From Entrophospora sp. SA101 (taxonomy: Eukaryota; Glomeromycota; Glomeromycetes; Entrophosporales; Entrophosporaceae), in the NCBI GenBank assembly GCA_958430865.1, contig CAUDNR010004145.1:98656-162655 (forward strand): 64,000 bases of DNA. The letters are read 5' to 3'. A program made the translations under genes and the position numbers. The first letter of the stretch is position 1; the number at the start of each line of letters is the position of its first letter. The notes under the pieces are model-generated. The model was not told where the DNA came from. It was given only the letters and a program-made list of their open reading frames with translations, and made no database searches. Positions 58,178 to 64,000 of this stretch are shown piece after piece.

Positions 58178-60860
58178 TTTGTTTAAATTATTTATTTATT
58201 TGTTTATTTAAAAGAATTTTTCAAATACTCCTCTGAAAGAGAATCTATTCAAGAAGAATTAAATAATAAAATAATAATAATGTCAAAAAAAATGAATTGA
58301 ATTGTATGTAAGACAAAATAAATTTCCAGTAATAGCAATAGTAATAAAATGACAAAACGAATTAATTTTAATTATTTAATTATTCGAGATTATTACAATT
58401 ATAGAAATTTTAAATGTTTATAATGCAAATAATAATAACAATAACAAATAATAGGGTAAAACGCCAAAATTTTAAATATGGTTAAAAAAAAATTTATTTG
58501 AAAATTACGAAAAAAATTATATTGTTTGAAGTTTCAAAAGCCTAGAGAAAATCTACCCGTGATAGATCAACAACACACACATACACTTTAATAATGATGA
58601 CGATGATGATAGGTTAAACCATTTTTGGAGTCCTAACAATCATTAAGGCCTAAAGGTCAAGTACGACACCTTCATGTAAACGAATTCGAAAACATGACTG
58701 ATACTTTGAACTTGGATTTTTTGATAATTTAAAAGATTATTCGGTCTTGCAGATTTATCTGGGAAAGAATTCTTGAAGTTTGCATGTACTATTATTAGAG
58801 TAAAGATGGGCATTGGAAGGGCTCCATATCCACACCAGGTTATACATCTATCCACTTTCATCAAAATAAATAAAGATCTGGTTAGAGGCAAAGCAATAAT
58901 AAGTTTGGACCGTCACAAAGTGAGAAGCCATCTTTTAATCTTCCCGATCCTGAAGAAGAGGCCAAGAGGTTTTGATACCAACACAAATTGAAGGGTTGAG
59001 TGCTGCTGTGATCTGTTAGAAGATATTGGTACTTTGTAACAAGTAAATTTTATTACAACTGACTAATAATTTTTGGCAAACAACTTTATTATACTTCCTA
59101 TGTAACATCCAACAATTAAATATAGAATCACCCATTTTCCCAGAGTTAGAAGAAATCTTGGATAGTTGAGTGTGTCGTGTGGAAGAGACTGCCATGGAAA
59201 TTCAAAATATTTGAACAATGTTGTTGGGTGCCTTCAGTGTTTGTAGTGCATATAACATTCTATCACACTAGAACTAGGTTTTATGATATCAAAAGACCTC
59301 TTCTGTAAGAAATAGTTGAAGATGCTGGATGCAAACAATTTTTTTTTATCCAATAATACCATATTGTTATTTGGGACCTTTACAATAAACAACACCTTAG
59401 AAGCTGTTACCATTAATGAAATTAGAAGATAAATGTAAGAAGATTTATGAATTCTTATAGAATAGGGCCTTCAGGTAATTTTTGCAATAAAAAAAGTTAA
59501 ATTTTTTTATTTGTATTATCTATAACAAAACATATATCATCTATGTTTTTTTTAATATTATTTTTATAATCCTATATGAACGAAGCATCAAACATGCTTC
59601 TAATTTTTAAAAGTGAATTTGTTAAAAGATTAGGATCCAAGTGAATTAACGGTTCCCTGGGTGCATCTTTTCTATCGCCCTAATCTCGTCAATTCCGACC
59701 TCTTCATCAATTCTTTCTTCTCTCTCTTCAGTGTATATTGTCTTTGGATAGGACACAAAGCCAACCATGTTGCATGATGGAGAGACAAAGCGGTGGATAA
59801 TAACGTATTTCATAGTTTTATATCTTGCTTTTGATCCGAATGCAACCGTCTGAATGATATTCACCGATTATTCATCGGGTGTTGAAAATTTTCACCGGAT
59901 ATTTCTGTGGTACAGAATATTAACTCGCGTAAATGAAATTTTTTTAATATTATTTTTATCCACTATTATTACACTATCGCCAACATTCTTTTTATTATGA
60001 TATATTAAGCAATATGAATATCCAACTATGTCATTATTAGCTAAAAAATATTTATGCATTGCAGCAACTTCTACAATTGAGTGAAGCTGGAAACACGATG
60101 ACAACCAAACGAACAAAATCAAATTGTTATTTGAAAGGATTATATTTCTTAAAAAAATATATGCAATGTATTGAAAAATATTTTTCCTGGTTAATAAACA
60201 ATTGTAATTAAATTTAAATCAATGAATATTTCAGTGGATTCGGCGGATATTCGTGAATGACCGATTATCCGGGCGTTGAATTTATTGACTGACCGATTAT
60301 CCAAGTGTTGAGCTTTGTTATTATTGATTGGTCAAATACTCAAACACTCGGATAATCAACATATCAAACTTACTGGTGATATTCACAGGAAATTAAAAAT
60401 ATATGGAAGGATTTTAAGCCATTATTTGATAAAAGATTGGATTGAATCCCGAATTTCCATTCAGTGAAATGGCCATTGAAATTTGTAAATTATTTGAAGA
60501 GAAAGGAATTGTTACTTCTATAATAAAAAACTTTTACCAACGCAAAACCAATCCTAGAAGGAAAACATTAGAAGCAATCCAGAGAAAAAAAAAGAAAAAG
60601 AGACAGAGAGTGAAGATGAAAAAGATAATAAATATTAGTAATAATAATATTATCGATAAAAAATAGCAATAGTAATAATGAAAGTTAAATTTTTGTCAGA
60701 GTGCCCAAAGAATACAAATGGCTTTGGGTCCAAATATTTTCCTCCCATGCAAGTGCTCTGACAATTCTTTAACTTGTATTTATAAATTATTTATGTATTT
60801 TTCTATTATCAGTTGAATTAAATAAAAATAATTCGTTTAATTCTTTTTTTTTTTTTCAAA
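58178..60860. other. Copy of 29589-32271, no intact gene
   Basis: Contains the same coding-like fragments, the CCGATTATCC-type motif repeats (about 59849-60379), the small remnant (60404-60666) and the hairpin (60692-60764). A cluster of differences from the first copy lies at about 59799-59806. Confidence 0.5.
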
Positions 60861-63686
60861 ATGGAAAATATCGTAAAAATCGAAGAACAATTAAAAGATG
60901 CAAAGGATGAGTTGAAGAAGTGGAAAGAAAAATGGGAAGAGAGGCTAGATGGATTAGAAGTGGGATTAATGGAGTGGAAATGGAGTGAAGAAGAAAAGAA
61001 GAGGAGGGAAGATTTGAGAGACAAATTGGAAAAAAAAAAGAAACGAGTTGGTAGAGTCAAAGAAGAGTTGGGAGGTGCTGTACCAGGAGGCATTATGTGG
61101 AGGAATTGGTAATGAACAAATTGCATAAAAAAAAATATACAAAAAATTATTTTTCCATTCATTCCATTTCGTTTATTTATGTATAGGCTTGAGAAAAAGT
61201 ACCTCAGCATGGTCTATAACCGCTAAAACTTACTCTGACGTTTGTAATGAAGTTGGAAATGTACTTGAACAATATATTGATCTCTTCCATGAATATTGCA
61301 GTAAGTGCCTTGAACTTCCACTTTACAAGCCAGCTACTAATCATTCTTTCACCAGCAAAACTTTACAGCTTAAAATACCTTCCACAAGAATATATCGCTC
61401 TTCTGAGAGACCTTTTCTCTTGTTGTACAATCTACCTGTTGATGATTCTCAAAATGCTGGAATAACAGATACTCATCACCTTGAGGAAATTTTGCATTCA
61501 ACAGAACCTATTTCTATAATTCTAGGAACCTCTGGTTCAGGAAAAACAAGGACTTTGATTGAATTTTTATGTAAAACATATGGATTTTATTATGTTGCAA
61601 CTGTGGCAAATCGATATAATCCTGATCAATAGACATGACATATATGATTGAGAATCTGCAATCAAGAGTGAAAGATAAACCATCAGTTGACAACACAACC
61701 TATGCAACAAGATATAGCAAATGTTTGTTGATGGCACGAGTTTATTTGCTTCATTTTATTTTTTCCGAAATTGGGCATATAAGTTCATATAATTGGACAA
61801 TCTTGCAGTTATTTCCCGAGTATTATTTTAAAGAAATTGACCTATTCAATGAACTAAATATCATGTTTCGTGCACTCTCTGAAAGTGACTTGGACAAGAA
61901 CTTGCATAAACTGATCAATGGTTTACTGAAACATCTAGACCAGGTAATTATTCTTTATTTTATATTGCATCCAATACAATCTTTGCAGTTAATAGCCTAA
62001 CAAATTTTTTATCTTTGAAGGTCCGATTGCCAGTAATAATTGATGAAGCTGTCCAACTTATTTCTTCAATTGGAAATGTGTTACTTCCTATAATATTGAT
62101 GATTTAACTGGAAAATCATTGTATACAGTTATAACAAGAACATACTCTATGATACCTAGACTCTGTATCTTACCTGCAGGGACTGGTCTCAGCATGAGAA
62201 CAGCAAAAACATTTACTGGATCTCATCTATTCAAAGGTGGCATTATGGATGATCAACTTATTATTGACAATGGATTTGATTCTAAAAAAGATGTTGAAGT
62301 TTATCTCTCAAGTTTTGGGATACCAATTGATCCCTCTCATGATGGTATTATGCAGTGGCTAGTAGGGAGAGCAAGAATTGCTTCAAATTTTGCAGAAGAA
62401 TGGATGATTTATGGTGGTGATTTAAAAACACTGTTTACAAGTTTTAAAGAAAGATATGAGGATGCAACAACATGGGGGAATATTGGATATGATCTTTTGA
62501 ATATGAAAAATGGTAATAGAGCCAGAGAAATTGGTGGTTTAGATATAATGGACTTAGTTGAACGAGTTGTTTTAAAACATTGGTACACTGGTCTAGAAGC
62601 AACTTTTATTCGAGATGATGCATTGCAATTATTTGAGATTGGAGTTGCAAGGTTAAGAAGAACAGATAAATTACGGGGTGTTGTCAATGAACCATTGATA
62701 GTTGCATCAGCATTATCCTTTTTCAAAAAATATTGCAATTTTTCAGAATATATCTTGAATAAAATGGTAGATTTAGACTACAATCGTAGTATATAGGATT
62801 CCTGTGGGAACAGCTTATTCCAGATGCATTGGAAAAATTATTTGATGGTAAGGAAACTTGTCAAATTTTTAAGAAGAGACTACCATCAAATATTTGGCAC
62901 ATTGCAAATTCATTTTCTCATAAGACTTCTTCCAATGTCCGAGTTCAACATTCAACATCTGATTATAAGCTCCCTGACTTCTTGAAACAGCCTATTTCAC
63001 CATTTTTTCTTGCAGAAACAAATGCTGGACCTGATATAGTCACACGAGTTGAATCACCAGAACTTGAGAAAAAAATGTATACTTATTTTATTATTATGGT
63101 ACAATTGATTATTATTATTATTATTGGGTACACATTTATACTAAATGCAGAAATTTATTATCATGTTAAGATATGCTGTTTTTAGTCAAGCAAAATTATG
63201 GCAAAAAATTGATAAAGAAAAAGTTTTATCAACAACAGATTATAAAAGGTTTTATACCAACAAAAATGGAATGTTAATTTAATGTTTTTTGTTTTAAATA
63301 ATCTAGATATACTAGCACATTCTCTAGCCAACACTCATAATTTATTTGATTAAATGATCCTCAAGGGCTACAATACATTACATGAAAATAAAAAAAAAGT
63401 AATTACAGAATTGTATGCTGGGACTTTTAGAGTAATTATTGCATGCCCTGCAGTTATCAGACTAGAAGAAGAAGAAGAAGAGAATGAAATCGAGATTTGT
63501 AATGATGATTTGAATACTGATAAAGATGATGACTATGTAGCTGTTATTGATTCAACGAACTGTGAATTGGTTTTTGATAAAGAACATTTGGATGTGTTAT
63601 CACAACTAAAAAATGGTAAAAAACGTAAGCTGCGGAACATACATAGTGATAGTTACAGTGTATCTACAAAGATGTCAAAATATTAA
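60861..63686 (+). pseudogene. Crinkler-like P-loop ATPase gene, second frameshifted copy
   Basis: Copy of 32272-35097. The Walker A motif GTSGSGKT, the LPVIIDEA motif and all three frame changes are in the same places. Because both copies are broken identically, the breaks are not independent errors in either copy. Confidence 0.55.
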
Positions 63687-64000
63687 GCCATTTTAACATT
63701 TGTAAATTTCTGAAGAGGAAGACTTCATTAATAATCAACAAGAAAAAATAGTTACATGTTTTTTTAGTTTTATATATCAATATTAATATTAATTATTGAA
63801 ATTTTACAGACAATTATTTTGAAATAAATTCTCAATTAAATACTATGCATCTAAAAATTATTATTATTCCACAAACTTTTATCTTTACATTTCCAGCGTA
63901 ATAATAAATTCTAATTCCTGCAATGTCAAAACTGAATATTGATTTTTCAGTATGTAACTTGTGAAATATTGTAAACAAGGATTTTTGCATTCTTGTTATT
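63687..64000. other. Copy of 35098-35411, cut by the window end
   Basis: AT-rich flank after the crinkler-like ORFs. The duplication continues to the last base, so its right border lies outside the window. Confidence 0.5.

Larger units (their letters stand above)
53072..64000. repeat. Segmental duplication of about 24369-35411, first 2 kb inverted
   Basis: 53072 to about 55110 is the reverse complement of about 24371-26409 (coordinates sum to 79481). From 55110 to the window end the sequence is a direct copy of 26521-35411 (offset 28589). The two orientations meet inside ECH1 intron 5. About four bases (ATTA) at the join fit either parent. The copies are near identical, with clustered differences in ECH1 and near 59799-59806. 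Confidence 0.93.

Noticed and set aside
1..64000. tRNA or rRNA genes
   Set aside because: Nothing with a convincing tRNA arm pattern or rRNA similarity was seen on either strand by reading; a covariance-model scan would settle it.

Overview
This 64 kb window is eukaryotic and almost certainly fungal. It is very AT-rich, with short GT...AG introns, single-copy fungal housekeeping genes and decayed repeat families. The protein flavour points to an arbuscular mycorrhizal fungus of the Rhizophagus irregularis type: decayed crinkler-like P-loop ORFs, a cysteine-rich kinase leader with a WCQSCDP motif, DNA transposons and expanded uncharacterised families. The species call is inference from gene content, not from a marker gene.

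Layout. (1) 1-2955: an apparently intact Tc1/mariner element with a DD35E-spaced transposase, then a truncated relative. (2) 4570-22270: two large genes head to head, MON2 (minus, 16 exons, Golgi/endosome trafficking scaffold) and GCN1 (plus, 25 exons, ribosome-bound activator of the eIF2alpha kinase Gcn2), sharing a 248-bp start-to-start spacer. (3) 22271-24414: repeats, including a 9-bp tandem array and a cluster of AGTTGACT palindromes. (4) 24415-29588: a ubiquitin-like/ADP-ribosyltransferase-like fusion protein, ECH1 (peroxisomal dienoyl-CoA isomerase, 10 exons, C-terminal SKL) and a GRR1-type F-box/LRR protein. (5) 31260-41708: decayed genes (crinkler-like P-loop ORF, an uncharacterised family, a coiled-coil membrane protein) and repeats, ending in exon 1 of FBP1, cut by a 10-N gap.

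(6) 41907-64000 consists largely of second copies. 41907 to about 46993 is nearly identical to 2881 to about 7967 (3' flank and 3' half of MON2). A short diverged MON2 stretch follows, then an inverted, diverged MON2 tail at 47128-47857. After kinase-leader fragments and a decayed pogo/Tigger element comes a 660-N gap. From 53072 to the window end the Ub-ART/ECH1/GRR1/crinkler block recurs, with its first 2 kb inverted. That inversion splits the second ECH1, which also carries a nonsense codon and has lost its SKL terminus.

The main points for follow-up are the ubiquitin-ART fusion, the mosaic duplications with microhomology at inversion joints, the pseudogenised ECH1 copy, two inferred GC-AG introns, and whether the duplications are biology or scaffold artefacts. 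Exon boundaries were read by eye from splice consensus, reading phase and remembered family similarity. Phases close across GCN1 (2700 aa), GRR1 (612 aa) and ECH1 (275 aa), and across MON2 (1852 aa) except for one single-base frameshift.
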